Source of the DNA: Phialocephala subalpina
Lineage: Eukaryota; Ascomycota; Leotiomycetes; Helotiales; Mollisiaceae
DNA: 64,000 bases
Assembly: GCA_900073065.1 (NCBI GenBank)
Contig: FJOG01000025.1
Span: 496,001-560,000 of the forward strand
Direction: 5' to 3'
Shown here piece by piece: positions 44,201-58,060 of the stretch (the stretch's first letter is position 1; every line of letters starts with the position of its first letter). The notes below the pieces were generated by a model. That model was not told where the DNA came from. It made no database searches and saw only the letters and a list, made by a program, of their open reading frames with translations. Both the position numbers and the translations under genes were made by a program.

Positions 44201-47200
44201 ATGCGCATATCTCCTCGACCACGCGCAATATTCTCCATCATGCATTCCTCCATGTTGATCTCGGTGTTGGTTGCATTTAGCCTTCTTTCTTACTCCCTCG
44301 CCGACTCTTGAAATGTCTGTGACCAACTCGGAGATGGTTTTGTGGTTGGAGTCTACGTGAGCGACAGCACGACAATCAGCTGCTTTCGAGCCGAAATCAA
44401 CCCTGTTTCATTGAACGAAGCCACAGATGGTGATCTTGAGTCAACGCCCTCTACAATCGCATCTTTCACATTCAACCCTCCATCATTCACGGTTACCGGT
44501 GGCGGAAGACAGACCTTGCCTCCTTGCCCGCCTCGAGCTCCTGGAAACACATTATCAGCACTTGGATGTATCGAGACGACACCCTCTACGATGGCTTCCT
44601 TCACATTCAACCCGCCGACTTTCAGTGCTCTGGACGGTGTACGGTGGACACTTCCTGGTTGCCCACCTCGAGCTCCCGGAAACACGCTGTCCCCGCTTGG
44701 ATGTACAGAAGTCTCTACAATGGCTTCATTGACATTCAATACGCCAACTTTCGGTATCACGGACGGTGGTCGACCAACATTACCCGCATGCCCTCCTCGA
44801 GTTCCCGGAAACACTCTATCGCCACTCGGTTGTACTGAGATTGCTAATTCATTGACGAAATCTACAATGCCCTCCTTTACCTTCAACCCGCCGACTTTTA
44901 GCATTACAGACGGTGGACGACCAACATTACCAACCTGCCCCCCTCGAGTCTCTGGAGTTACTTTGTCGCCACTTGGATGCATAGAGCCGAGCTTGAATCA
45001 TCCAATTCCTCCCTCCAACGTGATTGCAATTACCCCACAATCACGCGCTTCACCACAATCGATGACTGTCTCTAATCTAGCGTCTACAAAAGCCTCGACT
45101 CCATCAATCTCCGAAGCTAGCTTCTTCGGACCACTAGTACATCTACCCAGACAAGAAATTTCAGTAATGTCTTTCCAGCCAAGCTCGACTGATAGCGCCT
45201 TACATCGCGAACCCGAACCTTCAACCACCTCTTCGCTAACTATTGCGCCTATGTCGTCGCCTACTGCTACCGGCAGCCCAGCTGCGACTACATCGTCTAA
45301 GACATGTGGCGCAAATACAAGCAAGAGACCTTCAATGTCCTTTCTATGTGTACGCGCCCTCCTCGCCGTCTTCTTTGTCTCGCCTTCTTCGGCCACTAGT
45401 CAACCAAGTCGATGTGCAGATAATTCAAGTCTTCTATGTCTTGGGTCAATGACCGTTGGGAGCTTTGCTGCGCCGCCCACCGCTCCTCCATCAACTCCAG
45501 CTGTCACATCCGCATCGTCTCCAACCTCAAGATCGCCGGCTGTACACACAACCGAGAAGGGGACAATCACTATGAACGCTGGAAGTCCTGGCCGATGCTC
45601 GAATAATCCCAGTTACCTGTGTATTGGATCCGTCACAGAAGGGACTTTCGCGCAGCCACCAACCGCTGTCACCTCTTCACCTAATGTATCTTTGACAGAC
45701 TCTGGTTCGTCTTATTACTCCATCGTCTCTACAGACCCGATTCTAACATCGTCCGAAACAGCACCGGCTTCGACTTCTTCCGTTGATTCAAGTATTTTGG
45801 TTGATACGACGAGCCAGCCATCCCAGTCTCCTTTGACCTCAACGGTACAGGCTACAACGACATTGCCGCAAAGCACTACAGTGGCCACTACCGTCTTGAC
45901 CCAATCTCAATCACAACACCCCACGGCATCTTTGCAGAGCACAGGGGCAATGAGCGTGAGACCTCCGCGTATCTTCTCGTTCCTGAGCATGCTATTCCGC
46001 CTGTTCTCAAGCACTGCTGCAACCTCCACATCTGCATCACAGCAAGCTACTACAACTCACTGCTCGGAAGATCTTACCAGTGGCTACATCGGCACTCTCC
46101 TTTCTCAGACGTCGACTTTGTCTCCTGTCACTCCATATCCTAATTTGACATCTACGCCATCATGGTCAATAGGATACCCTAGTAGTCCGGAGACTGCCGT
46201 ATGGCTTTACCCATGCTCTATAAATACTACCATGACTTGTCGATCGACCGTACCCGTGGTGGTTCATTCCCATACACGAATGCCGCTTTCACCGACACCT
46301 TCAGTCTCCACGTCGATACCGATTGTGGCTCCAACTACATGTGCGAACGGTACGAGCAAAGTATGCCTTGTCACGGCGACTGTAACACCGAGTCCTTGTG
46401 CTGTTGATCAAAACAAGTTGTGTATTGGGACTATCGTTCTGCCGACTCCTCGCGCGAATAACACCAGCCAAATGTGCCTTGGAAATGCTACTGCTTCGTC
46501 GACGGCGTTCTACCAGAATTCTTCGATGGTGGTCACTAGGTCAGGAAGCAGCACCACCTCCAACGTCTCGCCCACGATTGCGAGAAGCACTTCGACAATC
46601 CTCAGTACCACAACACTACCTCCGAGTACTTCGCTACCACCAGTGCAGACTTCTCCCGCAGTTGTAAAGACCTCGGGATCCTTGAGTAGAAAGCCCGCTC
46701 GAGTATTCTTTCTGCTTTGGAGGCTCTTTTCGCTCTGGCCTTCCTTCGCACGAGCTGCCACCCCAATACCCCCTACAGCACCTACACCTTGTGCCGCCGA
46801 TCCATCTGGCTGCATTGGAGCCACTCCAGTCTCCTTGATTTGGACCTCAAGCCTGATTGCTTCGCTCCCGACTCTGACAGCGACGCCTTGCGCCCCCGAC
46901 CCAACATATGGCTGCGTGGGCAATATTCCCGCTACTGCCCTCGCACCACCACTTGCTTCACCAACCACCTGTGCTGATCAGACCAGTCGAGCTTGCTTGG
47001 GAAGCATTGTTCTCAGCTACACTGAATTCATTTCTCCCACTTACTGGTCAAGCACAACAACTCCATCGACATCCTCTCCTATCTCAGCCTCTATCACTAC
47101 TTCAACTTCGATTTCTACCTCTATCTCAGTGTCTACTTCTACCTCAACAAAGACTAGCACAACCTCCGAGATTGTCACGACGGTTGCTCCCGGATCATCG

Positions 47201-47596
47201 ACTCCCACCGCCTCAACCGGACCATCTTCTACACCACCTGCAAAGAGCGGCGTCGGTAAGAAGCTAGCAAGCCCCTTGATCCTTCTCTACGTGTGCTTGT
47301 TCGGCTGTTTCTTCGCCAATCGTCTCGCCAGAGCCGGCAGCCCGATCCTTCCTCAAAGTCCAAAAAAGAGACAAGAACCCGATACGAAGGAAGGAGTAAA
47401 GGTCGCGACGGACGATGCGACGGGCGGGCTGCTTGAATTGAAGCCTGAGCCGGCTGTTGAGGCGCCACAGAGCGAAGGAATTGTGAAGGACAGTGACGCG
47501 GTTGAGAAGAGCCCAGCAGATGCCGAGAAGTTGGTTGAGTCGATCAACAAGGAATTACCTAACGAACCAACTAAGGGAAAAGACCTCCTGGTATAA
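44201..47596 (+). CDS. Large Ser/Thr/Pro-rich modular surface protein
   Basis: An open frame of about 1,095 codons (44312-47596) lacks an ATG before its first repeats. The nearest in-frame ATG upstream, 44201, encodes a signal-peptide-like leader (MLISVLVAFSLLSYSLADS) that ends at an in-frame TGA at 44309, so the true 5' structure, perhaps an intron, is unresolved. The later ATG at 44591 would drop repeat 1. Four tandem units of about 45 residues (44459-44985) carry SFTFNPPTFSITDGGRPTLP and a CPPR..G.TLS.LGC pair. Farther on, about nine C-x7-8-CLG-type units recur. Four basic-then-hydrophobic segments (near 45335, 45960, 46690, 47255) precede small-residue sites such as SSATS and ARAAT. A 90-residue charged tail follows the last. 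Location is probably cell wall or plasma membrane. No family is recognised. Confidence 0.65.
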
Positions 47597-47974
47597 CAGA
47601 GTATTGGGCTGTCATGATAAATAGTACTTGGATGGAGAGGTCGATCATGACTCTTGAATGGTATGTTCTTCTAATCAGGCTTGCTTTAGATACCGTTGCT
47701 GGGAGGGGAGAAGTGCGTGATTTTAGTCTTTCTTGTTTTTTAGAGAACAATAAAAAGTCTTCGAAATGTAACATTGCCAAGGATTGTGGCTGCAGGTACC
47801 TTTCTGTGACTCGACAACTCGCATCCACGTGATAAGCCGTAACACTTGCATACCCATTGTACGAGGCCAAGTGTCTTCAGTCCACTTCTCCCATCCCCAT
47901 ATACATCTTTAAACCTCCCTTCAAACCTCCCGTCTCATCCAACAATGTAAATCAGGACACCCTCCAACCAAAAA
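47597..47974. other. Intergenic, nothing recognised
   Basis: 378 bp between the modular protein and the acyltransferase-like gene. No additional feature is seen. Confidence 0.5.
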
Positions 47975-49334
47975 ATGGAAGCACTCAAAACCCCCCTCCT
48001 AACCCAACTCTCCGCCCACATCCTCCTGCACCTCGCCCTCCTCACACCATTCTCCCACACACACCTCTACCTTTCATCCCTCCCTCCAATACTAGCATGC
48101 AACATCTACACTTATCAATCAGGTCTCGGATTCCTCTCCATCTTCCACTCTCTCTGGTCTCTCGAACTCCTCTTCTTCCGAAACCCTAGAGAGGAGTTTT
48201 GTATCATACGAGATGGCGGTCCGATGATGACGATTATATGCGCTGATGGGAAAGGGAGGAAAGAGGAGATGGTTCCGACTAAGGGTGCCGGGGCGGGAAG
48301 GTTGATTTGGAGGGAAGGATATCCTGTGCTTTTCTGGAGGAGAGTTGGGTGGGTTGTGAATTTGACATGCTCTCTAAGATACATAGGATGGCAGACTTCT
48401 CCAGTCCCCCAAGGGAAGGAGAAATTTGATATTCCCCCTCAAGGACCGGAATCTAGGGTCAAGTTCTTGGTACGAGAGGTGTTGAGAGTGGGATTGTGTT
48501 TGCTGATAATGGACGCAATATCTCTCTACCAACACTTCGACCCCTACTTCCAAATCTCCACTCCCATCAACGAGCCTTTCCCCCGTCGATTACGCTCCTT
48601 CCTCACTATCTACCACTTACATCACCTCCCTCCACAACTAGTTCGTATCTTGATTCTTGGAGCGCAGCAATACGCTACTTTCTCTCTGCTCCAAGCTGTG
48701 CCTGCGATTTTGTTTGTAGGGCTTGGAGGAGTGGGAGTAGTAGGTAATTTTTGGGGTGGGACGCAGAACTGGAAATCGGCAATGGGGAGTCCGAGTGTGG
48801 TGTGGAGGAGGGGGTTGAGGGGATTTTGGGGTGGGTTTTGGCATCAGTATTTGAGAAATGTAAGTGCTTTATTGCATCATGAAGCAGAAATAGGACATGC
48901 TAACATAAAGAAAGATATTAACAGGACCCGGACGAGCGCTTGCCACCCTCTTCGGTCTCCCAGAAAAGTCCTTCCTAGCATACACCCTCAAAATCACCCT
49001 CGCATTCACAATCTCATCCTTCCTGCACGTCTCCACCTTTCCAGATGCCTCCAGCCCTGGCTTCACAGGTCTCGATCCCATGCGCTACACGGTTTTTTTC
49101 TGGATCCAAGGAGCTCTGGTAATAGTCGAGACGATCGTGAGTAGTGCTTTGGAATGTATCCTACCGACAAGGTCAAGAGTTTGGCAGCAGAGAACAGTGC
49201 TGGGTGTGGCGAGGTTGGGATGGATTGTAGGGTGCATGTATTGGACGGCGCCGTTGATCGTGGATGAGTTGACGAAGGTGAGTAGGGGTTTTGGGTTGAG
49301 GAGTCCGGTGGTGTTGAAGTTGACGCAGAGCTAA
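47975..49334 (+). CDS. Wax-synthase-domain membrane acyltransferase, phase problem at the intron
   Basis: The ATG at 47975 starts a multi-pass protein. Exon 1 ends at FWHQYLRN (48859), and an intron with GTAAGT and AACAG follows. Exon 2 (48925-49334) continues PGRALATLFGLPEKSFLAYTLKI with further membrane segments. The His of FWHQ fits the conserved histidine of MBOAT/wax-synthase-like enzymes, which transfer acyl groups to alcohols in the ER membrane. Homologous proteins with this domain also acylate fungal secondary metabolites. The two exons are off by one: a G lost at the donor (GGTAAGT read as GTAAGT) would restore the frame and give 431 residues. No alternative donor keeps the conserved histidine motif. 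Substrate is unknown. Confidence 0.75.
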
Positions 49335-50404
49335 AATCGTGTGAGGGAAGGATTGCTCGTGCGGGACCCGTTCGATGATTGTGAGAATTGTCTGGATTGG
49401 GAACTGCGATAGCGTAAATGTCTGATTTGGGGTTTGTACACATTACTGTAAAACCAGCTTCGTATTTCCCATCACTTGATTAGTACAAACATCGAAAGGA
49501 GATGAAAATCATTACTTCACAAACCGCTCGTACGCAATGACAATGAAGCCAAAAATGCCCGCCAAGAATACATAGCGCCTTCGCTCCGAAACCCCACAGC
49601 AACATTGGGCAAAATCAGACTCACCTGCACCTTCCATACGAGACCGAGTACTGTACGAGTCCCACCAACCAATCCATGCTGCACCAAAGCCTTTCCTCCA
49701 AGTCCCAGATCCAGCAAACACGAATAATCCACATCGGTATCATACCGATATCGTATCACTCAACCCAAGTCGCACTAGAGTACAAGGCTGAGATCCCCAC
49801 GCCTCGTTTACGCGGCATGTGAAGAAGTAACCAAACCCACGACACGATGCAGCAAAACAGCAAATAATCTCAAACAGCTGAGCCTCTTTCATGACGTAGT
49901 TTTCTCTCTAGAGACGAGGTTTGCCCTGTATCAGGCGATGTGTTGGCACTTGCCAACTACGTGTTAATATCAAGCCTAATATTGAAGGATTGAAAACCAG
50001 TTGTATGAAGCATCGATTCATTGGTATCTTATTCACATTGCTATACACAAACAAATCCGACGCTACAGTTCCGATGCCGTGCAGCCAGCAAAGCCTCATC
50101 ATCGCCTTGACTGCCGAATCACAATGTCTGTATCCCCACGCATCGAATCAAACGCGCATTCAGGATCGGAATCGCTACCAACAACGCCTTGCGCCCCAAC
50201 GCCATGCATGCAACACTCAATCCTCCAGCGACTCCAGTCCCATTTTGAAGCAAAGAACCGCCGCCAGCCAGCATGATACAGTATTAGGAGCCAGCCTCAA
50301 TCTCTCTTCTTTCTTATCATCAAGTCGTTCGTACTATACAGCCCTGCCCAATCACCCAACCTAGCACCCCAGAAGCCGAGATTGTATCAAGCAAGAGAGC
50401 GAGA
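49335..50404. other. Intergenic, possible small membrane ORF
   Basis: About 1 kb. A minus-strand frame at 49721-49512 ends in ERRRYVFLAGIFGFIVIAYE, one likely membrane segment, but it has no ATG and no supported exon upstream. Nothing else is recognised. Confidence 0.35.
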
Positions 50405-52339
50405 TCAGAATTGGTTCTGACCCTGAGGCGGAGGTGGTCGATTTCCCCAGAGCGCGTTATGTATCTCTGGATGTCCAGCTTGATTCGTCCTCATTGGTTG
50501 TGGTTGATTCGAATTCTCCCACTGCTCTTGCTCTCTTTCTTGGGCTCTCTGCTGCCGTAATTGTTCCCTATATGCATCTGCTGACGACTGCTGCTGAACG
50601 TATGGTTGTTGGATGGCGTGACTCTGATACTCTCCTGGATCGCGACCTTGGTATGGCTCTGGTGGGGCTGTCATCGCCATTCCTATATCTTGGTCTTGTA
50701 ATCGGGGGTTCTCTTGCCTCCTGATCGTGCCTGGTGTAGGATTGTGTTGAACTAAGCGATCGGGGCTCGATTCCATGGAGGTCTCGTCGTAGCGACGGCC
50801 TCCTGCGCTGATATCTTGTCCGTTCGCATCGTATCTTTGACGTGCGGGTACGTATCCTCCTGTATTCAACGGGTTTGGCTGTGCGTTATCGATCAAGCCT
50901 GCGCCTTCGTCGTAGACCTTGTTATCGTTTCCGAACTTCGGTAGGCCGAATTTGCTTCTCCTGAATTCTTCAGCGATGGGTAGAGATTCGGTCCTCTTGT
51001 ACGCTTGCTCTTGGCTTGTCGTAGTCTCTAATGCCATATCGTTCTCGTTCGCCATGTTCATCTTGTAGGATGGATCGTTCTCTCGAGTCTTGCGGCCCAC
51101 GAATAACCATCTCATTCCTCTCGCGAATCCCTTGACCAAATCCCATGGATTCATAGCATCAACAAGAGCCATGATGCCCAAGAACCCTCCCTGCTTCGGC
51201 CCCAGCTCATTCTTCATAGGCGACATTGGGTAGTCCAAGTTCTTCGGTGTTTGGTATGGCTTCCATGGGAAAGCGAATAGATGCAGAACGGCGAAGATGG
51301 CCATTTCTATGCACAAGAGCAAAGATGGAATGCCAACCTTTAGATCTGGGTATGCTACCTTGGATGTAGGGCTAACAACATTGAATGTGGATGAGGTGAG
51401 AATACTGATCATGAAGCTCTGCCAGAATGACAAGAAGATGACCAATTTGATAGCCAGAACCTTTAGGAAGGGACTGTAAGGCTTCAAATCGGTACGCAGC
51501 TGGATGTAGAACTGGATGACCATATACATAGCAATAGAGACTGCTATACTTTCAATGATCAAAATCTAATCGCATTAGCTGAGATCAAGGGACCTGGCAA
51601 AGTTAACATACCCAGATATGCGCAAACACCGGAGAATTCGAAGATTCACAGTACTTGTCAAAATACTGAGTAACCACCGCCGTAATAGTCATCGTCACCC
51701 GAATGAAGCAGTACTGGTAGATCCCAGCCCAGATAATATTGAACCAAGTCAACCCACTCCTCGGTGTTCTCCACGGACCCCTCTCTCCACCACAACACTT
51801 CGCCCACCAGTTCACAGGCAGGACCCATTTCTTCGGTGTAATACTCCGGAAGTACATCTTCTGTTCGTGGAGATCTGGTGCGATATAATGGCAGAGGAGC
51901 GCAAAAAAGGAGGCGATGGCAAACGCTTCGTAGCAATCGGATATGACCTGAAAATAGATCGCGTGCCAGTAGTACCAGAAAGAGAGGAAAGAGGCGGCGG
52001 CATAAACTGGTATCATGAATAGGATTCGTATGATGCTAGAAACGGTCAGCATAGGGACAGACATTCGGAAGTCGGAGAACGTACTGTCGCTGCTCATACG
52101 GCTTGGTATAATGGATCGCATGCATCCATATTAAGTAGAAAGAGAGAAGAATAGCAATCAGCGCGCATGCTGCAGCTATGATCAACCCCAGAGTATGAAA
52201 GGTCAAGCTCCCCACTATGGGTATCTCGGAGGTCCCAACTACAGTCCATTAGCATTTGTTCCTCCCTCAGTATCCCAGAGATCCTACTCCTTAAATCATC
52301 CAGCGTCGAATTACACGTTCCATTTATCGTAAGAACCAT
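50405..52339 (-). CDS. Ost-alpha/DUF300 (TMEM184-type) membrane protein
   Basis: Four exons (52339-52288, 52238-52085, 52035-51612, 51565-50405) give 596 residues in phase. The first intron has branch site GCTAATG before CTGTAG. Family sequence is strong: LRIGTSEIPIVGSLTFHTL, YLIWMHAIHYTKPYEQRHII, ILFMIPVYAAASFLSFWYY, YFQVISDCYEAFAIASFFA, HYIAPDLHEQK, then LAIKLVIFLSFWQSFMISIL. About seven membrane segments fill residues 20-300. The C-terminal 270 residues are hydrophilic and rich in Gln, Pro and Arg. Metazoan relatives take part in organic-solute or bile-acid transport and in membrane remodelling; the fungal substrate is unknown. The frame is undamaged. Confidence 0.92.
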
Positions 52340-53995
52340 CTTCGCAGTCGTCGCTCATCGAGCTAGATCGAGGGAGCGAGCACCACGGCGCAGAATATCC
52401 TTCTTCCTTCCCAGACCTTTCCAAATGTATTGCGCCCTTCCTGTACGTCCGTACGATGCTTTCGTAGACAGGTTCGTTCTTCAATATCGTGCGGTTCCGA
52501 AAGTGGCCCTCAAATTTATCCTCTGCCAAGTTCGTGTCGATGGTTCCTGAATCGCAAGTCCCAATCACAATCATCCAGCCTTGTCATCAATCAACACGCG
52601 CTTTTTCGTCTCGTCACAGATCGTTATCTTCGTCTCTTTCGCGCAAAGGGGTATCTCGTCACAGTGCACAAATAAGATGAAAATCAATTCAAAGAGAAAG
52701 AACAAAAGGATCGGTGTCGGCGGTTTGAAAGTGCTCGCAGATCCGCATCGTGGCGGAGTTGAATTGATGGCCCTTGTTCGTGTCGCAAGTCAGCGTTGGA
52801 CGACAAAATTAGAGTCCACGCAAGGCACTGGGCACGCGAGCCTTGGCGGGACATGCACAACACTGCATAACGAGCTGTGAGCCTTTCTTCACTGTAAGGA
52901 GCCTCTAACAAGCTCCTATTTTTTAGGTAAAATCGTGGCTTGCACCCTGAACTGCAAGGCTGGATGAAAATATCCCGAGAGGAGGGGCTTTCTACACGAC
53001 GCATGAAACAATGTGGTGAGTTGGTTACGTTGGACAATAATGCTGTATTGGTTGATTTTCCCCTCCTTGCACAAGAATCCTCATATTTTCACATCTTGTA
53101 AGGAAGGTTCAGCCTGTTTCTGATCCCCTTCTGCAGCCTGAGGTCATATCGTAGATCTCTATCTCCCACCATCCCGCAAATTTACAGACAACCAACTTCA
53201 TCCAACGGTCCAGCGGTCCAACGGTCCAACTCCAACCACCCAACTCAACATCAGGCTCAACTCCAAAACTACCACCCTTCCATCCCTTTGAACCCTCTGC
53301 TTTAACGAAGGTGGACGAGACTGGTCAAGAAACAGTTTCGTAAAAGGAATTTTTGCATGGCTACGAAGGTGCCAAGGAGTGTCAAAGGCGCCGTGAAACT
53401 GACAATCAGGGGATACCTTGTGAGAGGCACGTGAGTACGCGACTCTTGCCTCTCTCACACTAAGAATATGCTTGGAAATGCTTGAGTTTTCCTCGAAGCT
53501 TGAATTGAGAGCTCTCCGAAAGTTAAGATATAAAATCTAACGATTATATTTTGGTGTTCGCAATATTTCCTATTTTGATGTTGATGTTCAGCATAGCTCA
53601 AACTCGTCAGCAAAGCGTTGAACTCCCTGAGTAAGCCTGACCGCAATTTGACAGTTCGTACTTCGTATACTTCGGCCGAACAATTTGCGCAGCGTCAATA
53701 ATTCCTATTGGGGAAATTGATACGAGTCTGGCCGAACTGTTCGTCAAGATGCCTTGCGAAGCCTCCTTCACCTTGAAAGACTAATGCTCAACTAGAGCAT
53801 CACCTATACGAACTTTGGGACATACACAAGCGACGTCTGAAGAGGCGATGAAATGCATGAAGAAGTTCGTCCCAGCATTCGTAAGCTAAATGCCTCTCCG
53901 TTACAATGATTCGTAGCATTTACACATTCAATTCATGAACACCCATAATGTACAATATTCCCACAGCGCCAGCCAGATATGCTTATTCCAGACCC
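52340..53995. other. Intergenic, nothing recognised
   Basis: 1.65 kb. It carries the promoter of the Ost-alpha gene and the 3' side of KU70. Frames at 52311-52574 minus overlap the Ost-alpha start out of phase. A short triplicated motif is listed separately. Confidence 0.45.
53201..53230. repeat. Three short CCAACGGTC-type repeats
   Basis: TCCAACGGTC, CAGCGGTC and CAACGGTC follow one another in non-coding DNA. This is probably slippage, with no obvious role. Confidence 0.6.
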
Positions 53996-56260
53996 TCAAT
54001 GCTCCTCAACCCATTGTTCAATCCTATCAATCAAGACCTCCTTTTTGCCCGTAGCAGTAAGACCCTTGACCTTCAACCAGTCTCTCATCTCCCCAACAAG
54101 GCGTTTCTTTAATTCCCCTCGCTGCACCATTTTCTTGAGGTCGCCGCTGCTTATATCAGTAAGAACTTCTTCATTCTTCTCGGCTTTGATTCTCTTCTTC
54201 GGGGGTTCGTCGTCATCATTGCCATCGCTTCCACGCTTCAAGTCTGTACCGTCAATACCACCGTATCGTTCTTTCTGGAATTGAAGGACTTCTTCGTCCA
54301 ATTTTTTCTTCCAGTCGTTGATCAGCGATCCTGCTCTCTTATGTATCTGCTTGTTCTTCGGCTTTGTTTTGTCTTCGGGGTCTCCTTCTGGGACTTCGTC
54401 ATGAAGAGCCATGATTTGGAGGATTTTGTAATGCCATTGCAGAGATGGGTTTGGAAATTTGCTAGGATTGTAGACACCCCCAGGGAGTTGTAACTGTTAT
54501 ATAAATCAGTCATCTTGCACAGAAGTAATAGGAAGGATATATGTGTGCTCAAAACTCATATACCCCGGTTTCTTCAAAGTAATAACGTAAAATCGAAATA
54601 TGTCCGACACTTGCTCGGTGCATAGAAAAACGGCACTCCCTCTGGGCCATCATCCATCTCTGGGTCATGCACTGCTACGTCCTTACGTACCTGTTGAACA
54701 ACCTTCCACATCAGCTGCGTCAACTCATTTGATGCTGTTATTTTCTTGGGCAAGGTGCCTACTCCTCGAATATCATCCGCAAATGGTAGAGGGTATAGCC
54801 AAAGGCCAGCAGGAACGACTTGGACATTGTTGTCATCAAATCTCTCTTCTGATGGCAGAATGGCGACCAACAACGGTGACGCATTAGCTCGTCCGATATA
54901 CCATGCCACACCCATAACCTTGCTCTTCACGAGCTTCTTCCAGAGTGCCGCGAAGACCCGGGTTGATCCAATGTAGTCCTCTTCGCTGGGGTAGATGAAT
55001 GTGGACTTCTTGACTGAATGCTCAATCTTGAGCAATGATTGAGGTTTGAAACCAATGATCCGGAGAACTGGTGGGCCAAAATTCTTGAGCGCCTTTTGTT
55101 CCTCCAACGTGAATTCGATTTGTTTGCCACCAAATGTGTATGCTTTCTTGATGTCAACCTTTCCCACTTCCCGAGCCACGGGGCCTTCTTCAAACTTGGT
55201 CGTATTGCTTTCAGCCCACACAAATTCCTCGCCCTTTTCATAGACATAGCCTTTTCGTGCTGGTGCCTGCTTCTGAAGGAGATTATATCCTTTGACAGAG
55301 ATCTTCAAATTTGGCCCGATCTCAAATGGAAGATGAGAAAATATGCTTCTCTTAGCGACCTCTTTCGAATTGATCTCCGCGATGAGGTTACTGAGCAGTG
55401 AGAGACCATTATCGCCTTGCGCCTTAAAGTTCGGCGGTGCTATAGCAAAATCCACGCCATCTGCAGGATCGCGGTAGATAATGTCCTGGTTAATTAGTAA
55501 AAACATTCGATGAACGGTCCGGAAAGACTTACATCATAAAACTTCGAACGGTCAAATTCATGGTCAGAATGGGATATTGGGAATAGCTCAATAACAACAC
55601 CTAAATCATAAAGATCCTTCGCTCTGACAGTAGCTTGATTTCTCAACGTCTTATCAGCACCATGGGGGTCATCCTTATCCGTGATTATGAACAGTCTCCG
55701 TGAACCAAAGTTGGGCGCTCGTGTTGTGAAAATCTGGTTGGCGCAAAATAGCACATTTGACATCGAGACTGGTTCCTTGGCTGGTTCAAGCAATTCTTCC
55801 TTGTTGCCCTCATCCGCATTCCTAACGATCTCTCTTAGAGTTTCTACATCTTTTGCTGCCGGGATATCCACGTCACTCAGGAGATAGCAATGAGGGTATG
55901 TTGCGCTTCCACGACTGCTGGAATCTTCGTCTTGGAATTTGGACTGCTCGGTGCCAAACAACAAGACACCCATCATGTCTTTCGGACTTGATATAATTCG
56001 CTGCTGCATGATCTGATAAGCGCACTTAATGGCAGCTATCGCCGGGCTATCCTTTTCGGCTTTCTTATCGTCTGAGGGTGGAGGAGGGGTAAGCATAGTC
56101 TTGCTAATATCAATTGCGAAGAGGACGGCATCTTTCTGCGCAATGTAGTTCTGATGGAGGTTAGCACCAATGCAGAGATGATGTGGTGAGTACTTACAGA
56201 GTCGTCCAATTCTTCCTCGTCTTCGTCCTCCTCTTTCTTGTAATGGTCGTTGTCCGCCAT
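53996..56260 (-). CDS. KU70: Ku70 DNA-end-binding subunit
   Basis: Four exons (56260-56198, 56150-55533, 55485-54691, 54493-53996) give 657 residues in phase. Ku70 and Ku80 form the ring that binds broken DNA ends and starts non-homologous end joining in the nucleus. The N-terminal von Willebrand-like half begins [13 protein letters not shown] and includes [17 protein letters not shown] and [14 protein letters not shown]. The Ku core follows with [24 protein letters not shown] and [11 protein letters not shown]. The C-terminus has a SAP motif ([19 protein letters not shown]). The third intron is 197 nt, long for this window, and is chosen because KVVQQ then joins [20 protein letters not shown]. 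It is divergent from HEM15. The frame is undamaged. Confidence 0.95.
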
Positions 56261-56658
56261 GTTGCCTTCGATGCTGATCCGCTACGTGAACGATTGGGAT
56301 GGGGCGATCAAAGTAGTCAGATGTATGGTTGCACTGCTATTCGATTGATGCGATTGATTCTCGTTGAAGAGTAAATGAAGGATGATAAAATTCGCGAGAG
56401 ATGGGAGAAAACAGGCAGACGCGGAAAGAGCGGGGCTCAGGAACGCGCCTGCACGTGCTGCTGACCCAGGATACAGCAGCCACGATTGGCTTCGGCATTT
56501 TCGTTTGGAAAGCCGTCATTCTACAGATCATCCTTGTACATTTTGAGCGGGCGGCGATCTTCCACGAGTGTCTGGACTTGAGATCTTGTGTTCGGCCTCG
56601 GCGATGTTCACTGTATAACACTTGTCCTTCCCTTTGTTTCTCAGGACAGGAACCCACA
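56261..56658. promoter_or_regulatory. Bidirectional promoter of KU70 and HEM15
   Basis: 398 bp separate the start codons of two divergent housekeeping genes. No clear TATA box was found. The arrangement suits a shared nucleosome-depleted promoter. Confidence 0.6.

Positions 56659-58060
<1,402 letters not shown>

Noticed and set aside
44353..44982. 209-codon repetitive minus-strand frame
   Set aside because: It is the antisense shadow of the four tandem repeats in the large Ser/Thr/Pro-rich protein.
49512..49721. Small minus-strand frame ending in one membrane segment
   Set aside because: It has no ATG and no supported exon. Noted only within the intergenic entry.
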